Below, one piece after another: positions 33,952 to 42,285 of a stretch of DNA of 64,000 bases (the first letter of the stretch is position 1; each line of letters begins with the position of its first letter). Under the pieces are notes generated by a model. The model searched no databases and was not told the DNA's origin. It saw only the letters and a list, made by a program, of their open reading frames with translations. Position numbers and translations under genes: made by a program. Source of the stretch: Candidatus Thiothrix sulfatifontis (GTDB lineage: Bacteria; Pseudomonadota; Gammaproteobacteria; Thiotrichales; Thiotrichaceae); NCBI GenBank assembly GCA_022828425.1, contig CP094685.1, positions 1,984,001 to 2,048,000 of the forward strand. The letters run 5' to 3'.

Positions 33952-33959
33952 TGTCGACA
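33952..33959. promoter_or_regulatory. TGTCGACA operator, pckA site 3
   Basis: Third palindrome of the pckA/rhlB intergenic region, followed by AAT; 22 bp from site 2, about two helical turns. Confidence 0.6.
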
Positions 33960-34051
33960 ATGCGGGGTTGTCTAAGGTTTTCTTGAAAAATCCGGCAAAG
34001 TTGGCGTGCTTTTTGTGCTGACTTGCTGATTCATTGTGATATTCTCACGCA

Positions 34052-35347
34052 ATGGAAAATTTTTACTTAAGTCAAACACGTTTCGATACGTTTCCGCTGG
34101 ATGAGCGCTTACTGGCTTCGTTGGCAGAAGCGGGCTTTGAGTTTTGCTCGCGCATTCAGGTGGAAACCTTGCCATTGGCCTTGGCAGGGCAAGATATTGC
34201 CGGGCAAGCCCAAACGGGTACGGGGAAAACGGGCGCATTCTTGGTCGCCATTTTTCAGCATTTGCTGACGAATCCGCTACCGGATGCAGCAGCGGGCAGT
34301 GTGCGTTGTTTGATTCTTGCGCCAACTCGCGAATTAGCGATTCAGATTGCGCGGGATGCGGAAGAACTGGGTAAACACACCGGCTTGCGTTCGGTGCTGG
34401 TCTACGGGGGCGCGGGTTACGACAAACAACGCCGCCAGTTTGAAGCACCCGTCGACGTATTGATCGGCACGCCGGGGCGCATTATCGACTATTACAAGCA
34501 GCATGTGTTTACGCTGAAGCACGCGCAAGCGTTGGTCATGGATGAAGCTGACCGTATGTTTGACATGGGTTTTATTCAGGATGTGCGCTATTTGATGCAC
34601 AAATTGCCGCCACCGGCAAAGCGCTTGAATATGTTGTTTTCCGCGACCTTATCGCAGCGCGTGTTGGAATTGGCTTACGAGCACATGAATAACCCGCAGC
34701 AGGTGAAAATCGAAACCGAATCGGTCGGCGCGGACAATATCGCTGAACACGTGTATTTTCCGGCAAATGACGAAAAAATTCCGTTGTTGATTGGGTTAAT
34801 CCGTAAGCTTCAGCCGTTTCGAGCGATTGTGTTTGTGAATACCAAGCACATTGCTGAAAAGATTGACGATTATTTGCGGGCGAATGGCATTACGTCCGAT
34901 TTGATTTCCGGCGATGTGCGCCAGAATAAGCGCGAAAAGCTGTTGCAAGCATTTGAAGCGGGTGATTTTCAGGTATTGATTGCAACCGACGTGGCGGCAC
35001 GGGGGTTGCACATTCCTGATGTGTCGCACGTATTCAACTTTGATTTGCCGCAAGTGGCAGAAGATTACGTGCATCGCATTGGGCGCACTGCGCGTGCCGG
35101 TGCGTCGGGCGAAGCGCACAGTTTTGCGTGTGAAGATACCGCGTTTTATTTGCCAGATATTGAAGCGTATACCGGCAAGCCGTTGCCAGTTGCGCGGATT
35201 AATGCGGAATTGCTGCCAAGTGACTTGCAGCGTCCGCCGCGCAGTCAGCGTGAACGCGTTGCCCATCACGGGCAAGACAATAATCGCCGTCAGCAAGGTG
35301 GCGGTGGTGAACAGCGGCGCAGAAAACCCCGTCCGCATCCTAACTAA
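34052..35347 (+). CDS. rhlB: DEAD-box RNA helicase, RhlB-like
   Basis: 431 residues. Motifs: AQTGTGKTGAFL, PTRELAIQ, GTPGRIIDYYKQ, DEADRMFDMGF, SATLSQRVLELAYEHMNNP, ATDVAARGLHIPDVSHVFNFDLP and HRIGRTARAG. The DYYKQ, MNNPQ, GLHIP and AFYLPDIEAYTG stretches point to RhlB, the degradosome helicase, rather than RhlE. The tail (about 385-431) is basic and Gln/Gly-rich, a likely RNA- or RNase E-binding arm. No Shine-Dalgarno lies before the only possible ATG, and an in-frame TGA stands five codons upstream. Confidence 0.88.
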   Translation: MENFYLSQTRFDTFPLDERLLASLAEAGFEFCSRIQVETLPLALAGQDIAGQAQTGTGKTGAFLVAIFQHLLTNPLPDAAAGSVRCLILAPTRELAIQIARDAEELGKHTGLRSVLVYGGAGYDKQRRQFEAPVDVLIGTPGRIIDYYKQHVFTLKHAQALVMDEADRMFDMGFIQDVRYLMHKLPPPAKRLNMLFSATLSQRVLELAYEHMNNPQQVKIETESVGADNIAEHVYFPANDEKIPLLIGLIRKLQPFRAIVFVNTKHIAEKIDDYLRANGITSDLISGDVRQNKREKLLQAFEAGDFQVLIATDVAARGLHIPDVSHVFNFDLPQVAEDYVHRIGRTARAGASGEAHSFACEDTAFYLPDIEAYTGKPLPVARINAELLPSDLQRPPRSQRERVAHHGQDNNRRQQGGGGEQRRRKPRPHPN

Positions 35348-35357
35348 CAGGTTATTC

Positions 35358-36224
35358 ATGGATACTTACGCAAAGCGCTTACACAATCCTTTCAATGGCG
35401 TTTTGCAGGTAGTGGCGAATGCGCAGATTCGCGCCTTAAGTTTTAATGGTGTGGACTGGGAGCTTCAGTTTAAATGCACCACCCCGCGTGGTATCGGTTA
35501 TGCGCGAATCGGCCGTTGGGAACGCAGCGCCGGTTTCAAACCTTTTCCACTCGACCCCAGCATTGACCGCTCTGCGGTGGAAGCCGCGCATGGGGTGATG
35601 GTCGCCGCGCTAGAAACGGCGCAAGTCCCCTTGCCACAAGACGATTATTACGAATTTTGGTTGCTGGAAGACAGAACGCGCCAGCCATTGGCCTTATTAG
35701 CCAGTTGCCGCCAGCCGCAGGAAATGCGCCAAGCCACCATTCACCCCGCATGGAAATGCATCAGCGCCAGCCAATTAGAGTTGGACAATACCCCCGAAGA
35801 AGCGCGGCGTGGGCTGCCCCCACTCAGTTACCGGCTGGAGCAGCAGGTGAAATATTGCGCGGGGCAAAATCCGCAAGCGCAATGGTTTGTGCGGGCAGCC
35901 GATGGCACTGGGCTGGCGTTGAATGCCGCTGGTGAGGTGGTGAGCGACGTGCTGGCAGCGAGTCATTTTCCGCCGCTGTTATTGCGTGAAACCTGGGCAA
36001 AAGTGGCAGAACAAGATTTGTGCGCCCGTTACTTACAGCGGCTTGCGCCCCGTTTATTGACCTTGCAGGCATTATCACTGGAAAGTCGCGAGCGGGTGGA
36101 GCAATTGGCGAGTCGTTACGCGCAGGAAGTGGCGGCACATTTTCACCTATATCCCGCCATCGCGGATACCCAGCGCATGACCGCATTGCGGGTGGAAGCC
36201 CGTTTGCGCAGTGCTTGTTTATGA
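35358..36224 (+). CDS. Hypothetical protein
   Basis: 288 residues, soluble, rich in Q, R and W, no signal or membrane segment. Begins MDTYAKRLHNPFNGVLQVV. I do not recognise a family. It begins 10 bp after rhlB on the same strand, so it is probably co-transcribed, and abuts a convergent gene directly. The frame is open further upstream inside rhlB, but the ATG at 35358 is the first start outside that gene. Confidence 0.75.
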   Translation: MDTYAKRLHNPFNGVLQVVANAQIRALSFNGVDWELQFKCTTPRGIGYARIGRWERSAGFKPFPLDPSIDRSAVEAAHGVMVAALETAQVPLPQDDYYEFWLLEDRTRQPLALLASCRQPQEMRQATIHPAWKCISASQLELDNTPEEARRGLPPLSYRLEQQVKYCAGQNPQAQWFVRAADGTGLALNAAGEVVSDVLAASHFPPLLLRETWAKVAEQDLCARYLQRLAPRLLTLQALSLESRERVEQLASRYAQEVAAHFHLYPAIADTQRMTALRVEARLRSACL

Positions 36225-36845
36225 TTAACACCCGGCTGCAAGCATCTCTGCCCGATACGTGCTGTAAATGCTGCTCGACGCGGTATAAGGCCAGGTAGGC
36301 CAATCCACACCACCGCTGTGCACCAGACTCCCGCTCAAACCCGTTTGTGATGGCAAGTTATTGAACTTTACCCACACCCTGAAATTACCCGCGCCGTGTA
36401 TGGCTTCTGCGGTCTTGAGCATCGCAATGAGCGCCAATTTCGCGGTGTTTTTGGTCTTTTGCCGCCCGGCAACGGTTGCGCCATTTAAGGTGTTAAATGC
36501 TGCCATATCCAGTGTGAAGGAATATTCAAACACCCCGCTGCTGGTGTAACGGTCAAAGTTGTAAATGTAGGGAATCGTGGTCGTGCCATTCACCAATAAG
36601 TTGATGTTTTGATAAGTGCTTGTTCCACCTAATACTTGGTGCAGGGTTTTGGTTTCGGAAAAAATCCCTTCCATCAAGCTGGCTAAGGGGATGCCGAATT
36701 CAGCCTCCATGAGCTGCTCGTCTAAACACACGTAGCCGCTTTGCGTGCGTTCGTAAGGGATAAAAAATTCGGTATATTCGGAAACCGTGGCTTGCACGCT
36801 CGCTGTCGCAGTGAGCAGTAACGCACTGGCTAATAATTGTTTCAT
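36225..36845 (-). CDS. Secreted protein of unknown function
   Basis: 206 residues with a cleavable signal peptide (MKQLLASALLLTATASVQA, then TVSEYTEFF). The mature part is mixed, with VFEYSFTLDMAAFNTLNG and a helix AKLALIAMLKTAEAIHGAG. Two cysteines, one near the N-terminus (YVCLDEQ) and one at the very end, could form a disulfide. No family recognised. Confidence 0.75.
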   Translation of the reverse strand: MKQLLASALLLTATASVQATVSEYTEFFIPYERTQSGYVCLDEQLMEAEFGIPLASLMEGIFSETKTLHQVLGGTSTYQNINLLVNGTTTIPYIYNFDRYTSSGVFEYSFTLDMAAFNTLNGATVAGRQKTKNTAKLALIAMLKTAEAIHGAGNFRVWVKFNNLPSQTGLSGSLVHSGGVDWPTWPYTASSSIYSTYRAEMLAAGC

Positions 36846-36937
36846 GGTGTTGCCCTCGCTGATAGAAATGCAGCATAGATGCGTGCATCTCTTTAACTAT
36901 AGTGCAGTTGGGCACTGCATGAATGGAATAACACGGC

Positions 36938-38137
36938 CTATTTTTTGTATAAGGTGTCTTGCCACACCAGCCCAACACTGACCCGATCATCGGTTTCCGC
37001 CAGCGTATTGTCTTGGGTATACGCCAGCCGTGCTCCCACCTTTTTGTTGAACTGCCAATTCACTTGCACGGTTTCGCGCTTGGGGTTGGCATCGGTGATC
37101 AGCTTGGCTTCATCGGCTAACACTTGTGCACCATTGCCGCCAAGGTCGTTTTCCAGTGACAATTTTTCCAGCCGGTAACTGAGCTTTAGCTTGCGCCATT
37201 CCAAACTGGGGGTGACTGCATAGGCCAAGTGATCGCTGTCATAGTTGGCGGTGCGGGTGGTATCCGACAGCGTACCGCTGGATTGCGCTTGTGCGGCTTC
37301 GTAACGCAAGCCTGCCTTGATGCCGTGTTTTTCCGGGGCGGATAGTGCAAACCAAGTGCCAGCCATGCGGGTGTCGCCGCTGAACTGCACATCCGTCAGG
37401 GTAACGCCGCTGGGTGTGTGAGAATGGTCGGTGGAAAAATAGCGGTCATCGCTACGTTTAGCCGCATTTGCCTGCATCGCCCATGCGCCGCCGTTTAAAT
37501 CCCAGCCTGCGCGTTCGTGGTTGAATTTGGCGTAAATATCCTGCGCCCCTTCGCCCTTGCTGGCAGGGAAAAAGTCACCGTTCCACACTTCGACCCCGAC
37601 TTCGGTATTGGCAGTGGGGTTGCCCGCGACGCGCACGCCCGTGTCATGAATACTTCTGCCCCAAAACGCATCTGCCAGCAAGGTGCTTTCGGCAAAGGTG
37701 TCAGTGCTGGGGTGATGGTGAGCTGATGGCGTAAACGCCGGTTCTAGCAAACCTGCGCTCAGGGTAACGGGTTTGGGCGTATTCGGTTGGTAATCCAGCG
37801 TTAGGTTTTCCAGTTCAATACTGGTTGTGCCGTCATTGTGTACCCCGGCTTTGGCGCTGACGGTGGTGCGTTCGCCCAAACGGTGTGAACCCCACAGGAT
37901 AGCATCATCCAGCTTGCCGCCTTTTTCAACGGGCAAGGAATGCCCACCCATCATCACGCCGGGAATGCGCCACAGCCCGTCACTGTCTGCCGCGCCTTGC
38001 GAATGCCACGTCATGCTGGCAGCCGCGCCGACTTCGGTGGTCGTGGTCGGATCAGGCGTGTGCTTGTGTTCGTCGGTGTGAGCGAATACCGCCAATGGTG
38101 AGATCAGTAAGGCGAAACTTGTAACAGTGCGGAGCAT
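36938..38137 (-). CDS. Outer-membrane beta-barrel protein in the mbnPH operon
   Basis: 399 residues with a signal peptide (ending AVFA) and a His-rich mature N-terminus (HTDEHKHTPD). The rest shows alternating polar/hydrophobic strands ending in turns (LSYRLEKLSLE, VGVEVWNGDFF, GARLAYTQDNTL, VSVGLVWQDTLY), typical of a porin-like barrel. Further His clusters (SAHHHPSTD, TDHSHTP) may sit in loops. It starts 3 bp after mbnH, so it is the third gene of that operon and likely works with copper. Exact family unknown. Confidence 0.8.
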   Translation of the reverse strand: MLRTVTSFALLISPLAVFAHTDEHKHTPDPTTTTEVGAAASMTWHSQGAADSDGLWRIPGVMMGGHSLPVEKGGKLDDAILWGSHRLGERTTVSAKAGVHNDGTTSIELENLTLDYQPNTPKPVTLSAGLLEPAFTPSAHHHPSTDTFAESTLLADAFWGRSIHDTGVRVAGNPTANTEVGVEVWNGDFFPASKGEGAQDIYAKFNHERAGWDLNGGAWAMQANAAKRSDDRYFSTDHSHTPSGVTLTDVQFSGDTRMAGTWFALSAPEKHGIKAGLRYEAAQAQSSGTLSDTTRTANYDSDHLAYAVTPSLEWRKLKLSYRLEKLSLENDLGGNGAQVLADEAKLITDANPKRETVQVNWQFNKKVGARLAYTQDNTLAETDDRVSVGLVWQDTLYKK

Positions 38138-38140
38138 GGC

Positions 38141-39334
38141 TTATTCCCAAGGGTTGGCAAAACGTGGGTTGGTCACAAAGTCGCGGTCGGTGAGGCTTTC
38201 CAGAAAGGCGACCATATCCTGTATTTCCTGCTCAGTCATACCGATGGGGCGGATGAAACTGCTCTTGTTGGGGTTCAGCCGCCCATCCCCGGCATTCGCG
38301 CCGCTGGTGATATTGCGCCCGCCATCATTGTAATGGCGCACCACCTCTTCCAGCGTGGCAATGCTGCCATCGTGCATATAAGGCGCGGTCAGGGCGATAT
38401 TGCGCAAAGTGGGTGGACGGAAACGCCCCATGTCTTCTGGCTTAGCGGTGATTTCATAAATGCCTTCGCCGCCTTCGGGGTAGCCACCTTTGCCGTCAAT
38501 ATTGTATAGCCCATTGTTGAAAAACACCGCGCTGGCGAAACTTTGGGTGCGATCAAACGACGATTGGGTGAAATTCATACCATCATGGCAATGGAAACAC
38601 TCGGTTTTCTCATCGAAAAACAGCCGCATCCCCCGTAGGGCGGGAGCAGATAAGGCGGTGGTATCGCCTGCTTCATGCTTGTCAAACGGGCTATTGAAAC
38701 TGTTCAAACCCCGCCCAAAACTCGCTAACGCCTTGACCATATTATCGAAATGGATCGGGCTGGCTTCCCCCGGAAACGCTTTGGCAAACAGGTCGGCGTA
38801 ACGCGGTTCGGCTTTGAAGCGTGCGAGAACGGCGTCTTTATTGGCGTCGTTGATGCCCAGTTCCACCGGAAATTCGCCGAACATCGGCACAGGCGCTTGT
38901 TGTTCCAAGGTGACAGTGGTGGGATTTCCCCAATTGACGGAAGCGTTATAGGCAATATTCACCAAGGCTTGGGAATGACGTGGGTGCATTTCACCCGTTG
39001 ACCCCAACGGGCGGATAGCGCCATCCGAAAATGCTAAGGATTGCACATGACAAGAAGCACAGGCTTGCGTGCCATTGCCAGACAAGCGCCGGTCATAAAA
39101 CAGGTGCTTGCCGAGTTGGAATTTCTCTTCGGTCAGCACGTTGGTGATGGGAACGACCGGCAGTGGATAATCCGCAGGAATGTTCCAGATAAAATCACGG
39201 CTGGCGAAGGTTGTACCATCGCCAGTGTTAATAGTCGTGCGGCTGTCCTTTTCTGGGCAGCCGCTCAACAGCAAGGCGCAGCCCGTGATAAGGGCTACGC
39301 TCGCGGTGGTCTGTAAAAAATTGATTGGTTTCAT
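38141..39334 (-). CDS. mbnH: Diheme cytochrome c peroxidase/MauG family protein, MbnH-like
   Basis: 397 residues with a lipoprotein signal (LLLSGC, C26) and two CXXCH heme sites: CASCH at 92-96 and CFHCH at 246-250. The bCcP/MauG layout is clear (FQLGKHLFYDRRLSGNGTQACASCH, and FRPPTLRNIALTAPYMHDGSIATLEEVVRHY in the C-terminal half). The gene is 3 bp from mbnP. In Methylosinus the MbnH partner oxidises a Trp of MbnP to kynurenine, which creates a Cu(I) site. No methanobactin gene is here, so this is the broader MbnPH pair found in copper contexts. Confidence 0.9.
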   Translation of the reverse strand: MKPINFLQTTASVALITGCALLLSGCPEKDSRTTINTGDGTTFASRDFIWNIPADYPLPVVPITNVLTEEKFQLGKHLFYDRRLSGNGTQACASCHVQSLAFSDGAIRPLGSTGEMHPRHSQALVNIAYNASVNWGNPTTVTLEQQAPVPMFGEFPVELGINDANKDAVLARFKAEPRYADLFAKAFPGEASPIHFDNMVKALASFGRGLNSFNSPFDKHEAGDTTALSAPALRGMRLFFDEKTECFHCHDGMNFTQSSFDRTQSFASAVFFNNGLYNIDGKGGYPEGGEGIYEITAKPEDMGRFRPPTLRNIALTAPYMHDGSIATLEEVVRHYNDGGRNITSGANAGDGRLNPNKSSFIRPIGMTEQEIQDMVAFLESLTDRDFVTNPRFANPWE

Positions 39335-39337
39335 CCG

Positions 39338-40282
39338 TTACTGAATAGAGAATGCCTGTTGTGAGCCGGGGGTGGTACTGCCAAGGCTGTGTGCCAAACC
39401 AAGATTGCCGAAGATAGCGGGGCAATCTTTGTCGTCTTGTCCAGACATACAGCCAATGGCGCTACCCGTGTCAATGTTGATGTTCGTTCCAGCGATGGTT
39501 TTGGCATAATCTAGCACGACCGTGCTTGTAGTTGAACCGGTGACTTTAAAACCATCCAATTTGACGGTGGGGCGGTTGGGGCTGGTGCAAGTAACGACTG
39601 CGCCGATGGTTGGGTCGCCAGAACAGCCGGTAGAACCCAGATGCAGGTTGAAGGTTTTGGTGGTGGTGCTATCCAGTTTTGTCACCAAGGCGGTGGGGTT
39701 AATATCCAAGCGCATAAATTTGTGACCAGACTGCCAAGCCCAGAACATCCCCGCCCGGTTGTAAGGCGCACGCGAAGTGCTGGCGTTGTGGTGGTTGGCA
39801 GTGGAAGGTACACCGACTATAAATTCAATGCCCGTGACAGTGGCGGGGTCAACGGCTGCTTTGAGTTTGACTTCTTTGTTGGTGGTTTTGACAGCGCCGT
39901 TACAGGAATCCGTTTTGTCTTGGAAATCTAACATCGCTACGCCGTATTGTGGGTCTTGGAAAGCGTTGTCATCTAAGGTGGTGCTGACGCTTTTGCCATC
40001 ACTGGTTTTCAGCATAATGTCGTGGATGTAGAAGGCAAAATCACTGACTTTACCACTATCACCGGATGAACCCAGCCCGGTCAGGGTGGCATCGCAACTG
40101 ATGCTGGTTGTTCCGGCTTTTGCTGCGAAGGGGATAGTCAGGCTAGTGGTGGCGGCGGTTGCCGCTACTGCGGTGGAGGCAGTGCTGGTGGTGTCACTGC
40201 TGCTAGAGCCGCCACCGCAGGCAGTCAAGAATAAAGCGCCAGCCACAGCCAGTCCGGTTTTCAATGATGTTGTTTGGTTCAT
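39338..40282 (-). CDS. mbnP: MbnP-like copper-binding lipoprotein
   Basis: 314 residues. Lipobox LFLTACGGG (C22), a Ser/Thr linker, then the domain with repeated Cys pairs (SCDATL, SCNGAV, GCSGD, TCTSP, GCMSG, DCPAI). The WxW motif of the MbnP family is FWAWQSGHKFMRLD: W181 (codon 39740-39742) and W183. The first of these is the residue oxidised to kynurenine in characterised MbnP. HHNAS just before it may supply His ligands. I chose the ATG at 40282 because AGGTGG lies 7 bp upstream. It is the first gene of the mbnP-mbnH-barrel operon. Confidence 0.88.
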   Translation of the reverse strand: MNQTTSLKTGLAVAGALFLTACGGGSSSSDTTSTASTAVAATAATTSLTIPFAAKAGTTSISCDATLTGLGSSGDSGKVSDFAFYIHDIMLKTSDGKSVSTTLDDNAFQDPQYGVAMLDFQDKTDSCNGAVKTTNKEVKLKAAVDPATVTGIEFIVGVPSTANHHNASTSRAPYNRAGMFWAWQSGHKFMRLDINPTALVTKLDSTTTKTFNLHLGSTGCSGDPTIGAVVTCTSPNRPTVKLDGFKVTGSTTSTVVLDYAKTIAGTNINIDTGSAIGCMSGQDDKDCPAIFGNLGLAHSLGSTTPGSQQAFSIQ

Positions 40283-40400
40283 GCGTCCACCTTTTGGTTT
40301 GATAAATGTCAATATTGGTTTGTGTTCCTGGTATAGCAAATGTTGTGCCAGATGATTTTTTGTTTTTTATTAAATACTTGAGTTTTTATCAATGAGATGG

Positions 40401-40440
40401 GTGTGTGAAATAACACGTTTTTCTGTGTTATTTCACACAC
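40401..40440. repeat. Perfect 16-bp inverted repeat upstream of mbnP
   Basis: GTGTGTGAAATAACAC (40401-40416), 8-base loop, GTGTTATTTCACACAC (40425-40440). The stem is perfect. It lies between the CpxP/Spy-like gene and mbnP. No T-run follows on either strand, so it is not a standard terminator; it could be a protein-binding site or an mRNA stem. Confidence 0.6.
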
Positions 40441-40466
40441 TTGATCGGCGGGATGTGAGGGAGATA

Positions 40467-40982
40467 TTATTTGCTGGTCATAGATGCTTTTTGGAGACTA
40501 ACCACTTGCGTCCATTGTTCTGGGGTCAAAACGGTTTGCATGTGGTCGCGGCATTTGGTTTTTTGTTCTGCTAAAGCGCGGCGCATCGCTGCCATTTCAT
40601 CAAACTGTTTCATCAGATCGGCTTCACTTGTGCCACTCATGGACGCCTCTGCGAAGGCTTGTTCGGCGGCGACGATTTTTGTGACCACTTCAGCCGCTTT
40701 GGAATTGTTTTCGTTGAACCAGCCATCGACTTTGGCTTTTTGTTCGTCATTCAATTTAAGGGTATCCGCTTCTTTTCTAATGATGACCATGTAGTTAGGC
40801 ATCGGATTAGCGTGCATCATGTTTTTCATGGTCGCTTGTTTCGCGGCAGCTTCGGCATCAATCGGCACGGCTGCGGTAGCCGCAGGCATGGCATGTGCTT
40901 CAGTTGTTTTGGCGGCATCATCGGCAACAGCTACGCCAACAAGCGCGGCGGACAGCAATAGGTAACTGATCGGTTTCAACAT
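40467..40982 (-). CDS. CpxP/Spy-like periplasmic protein (LTXXQ type)
   Basis: 171 residues with a signal peptide (ending VAVA), a Met/His-rich N-terminal part (MKNMMHANPMPNYM), then a helical body and the C-terminal VLTPEQWTQVVSL, which carries the LTxxQ motif of the Spy/CpxP/CnrX fold. Such proteins are periplasmic chaperones or metal sensors. Its position ahead of mbnP fits a role in copper or envelope stress. AGGAGA lies before the ATG. Confidence 0.8.
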   Translation of the reverse strand: MLKPISYLLLSAALVGVAVADDAAKTTEAHAMPAATAAVPIDAEAAAKQATMKNMMHANPMPNYMVIIRKEADTLKLNDEQKAKVDGWFNENNSKAAEVVTKIVAAEQAFAEASMSGTSEADLMKQFDEMAAMRRALAEQKTKCRDHMQTVLTPEQWTQVVSLQKASMTSK

Positions 40983-41073
40983 GGGGTTTCTCCTGATTTA
41001 AGGTTTGTTAGGTTTATTTTAGGGGGACTTTCAAGAGTATGAATGTGATGAATGCTCATTGCATTGCGTATTG

Positions 41074-42170
41074 TCAAGCCAGTTTAGACACTTCCACGCG
41101 CTGCGTATCAGTCACGATCAGCCAAGCGCTCAAGTTCTTGAGTGCTGAAATGCTGGGCAATTGCAAATAGCCTTGCACTTGCTGAATGCCTTCCTGTTTC
41201 TTGGCCTCCCAACCTTTGTCACCATCGCCTTTTTTGTTGTATTTCAGCTCAATCAAATGCTGGAAGTTGACCTTAAGCACAACTCGCGGATCACTTGGTT
41301 GGGGATGGTGAAAAATTGTCCAGCCAACGAATCACGTTTTAAGGTGATAACCCCCCTGTAAGCCAGCAGGCTGATGAAATCGTTGCGGTCAAGACACTCC
41401 TTGTCAAAGTCGAGCTTACGCCGCTGGGTGGCTTGTACTTCACCTGCATTCAACAATTCATCCAGCACCGCGAAATTGTCATCACGGTTGCCGATGGTGA
41501 ACAGCTTCATGATTTTGCCGTAGTCTGAGGCGATATTCTCATCCAGCATCGGCTTGGGGTATTCACAACGTTTGCGGTCAAAATTTTTGACGAAATACAG
41601 CAGCATATTGGCATTATAAACGCTTTGCTCTGCCTTGAGATTGAAGCGGTAGCCGTTGTACCAAGCACGGGTATCACTCAGCAGTTTTTCCAGCGATAAA
41701 TGGCAGGTATCCGCCAGCGGTTGCAATAGGGTGATAACTTCTGCTTCGGTAAAGCCCACTGCTTCATTAAAATCTTCATGCAGCGACAAATTCACACCAA
41801 TATTAAAGCCACTGGTCATGCTATCGAGCATTACTGGCGTAACACCCGTGACAAACAGCCGGTCAAGTGTGCCGCGCTGAGTGGCAGTTTTCAGCACTTC
41901 GTAAAAACTGCGTACAAACCCGCCTTTGCCCATGATTTTTTGGAACAGTTGCAGGTCATCCGCGAGAATGGTGTTGGCAAAGTGGTCGTATTCGTCGATC
42001 AGCAGCAGGAATTTCTGCTCACCAAGCAGTTCCACAAAGCGTTCCATTTTAGCAGCCGGGGAAGTTTTTGCCGCAATGTCTGCCTGCATGGTTTGAGGGA
42101 AGTGATAACGTTGCAAGAAACCCAACAGGTAGTTATTCCCGTTTCCACGCTGCTTGCAATAAGCGGCGTT
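41074..42170 (-). pseudogene. Remnant of an AAA-ATPase-like / PD-(D/E)XK family gene
   Basis: Two fragments in different frames. The larger (41253 to about 42170) has NYLLGFLQRYHFP, the Walker B-like FLLLIDEYDHFANTI, LFVTGVTPVMLDSMTSGFN and AWYNGYRF, all typical of the AAA-ATPase-like family (PF09820). It lacks the N-terminal P-loop region and meets a stop at 42171. The smaller (41074-41280) has FQHLIELKYNKKGDGDKGWEAKKQEGIQQVQGYL, the C-terminal PD-(D/E)XK part (PF08011). About 100 residues expected between them are missing. So the gene is truncated at the 5' end, internally deleted and frame-shifted. Confidence 0.8.
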
Positions 42171-42227
42171 CTAATATTAACAAGTAAAATGTGCTAGAAA
42201 ATATGGCATATTCAATTACCCCTAATT

Positions 42228-42257
42228 TTGCACCTGATTAAAACATGGGTATATTAT
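42228..42257 (+). promoter_or_regulatory. Candidate promoter of the first FNR-like gene
   Basis: TTGCAC (42228-42233), 18-bp spacer, TATTAT (42252-42257), 28 bp before the start of the regulator gene. Confidence 0.4.
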
Positions 42258-42285
42258 GAATCACTAATAAGATTTCTTAAGGGTA

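Noticed and set aside
40401-40440. Intrinsic terminator between the CpxP-like gene and mbnP
   Set aside because: The stem is perfect but lacks a T-run on either strand, so I list it as an inverted repeat of unknown role.
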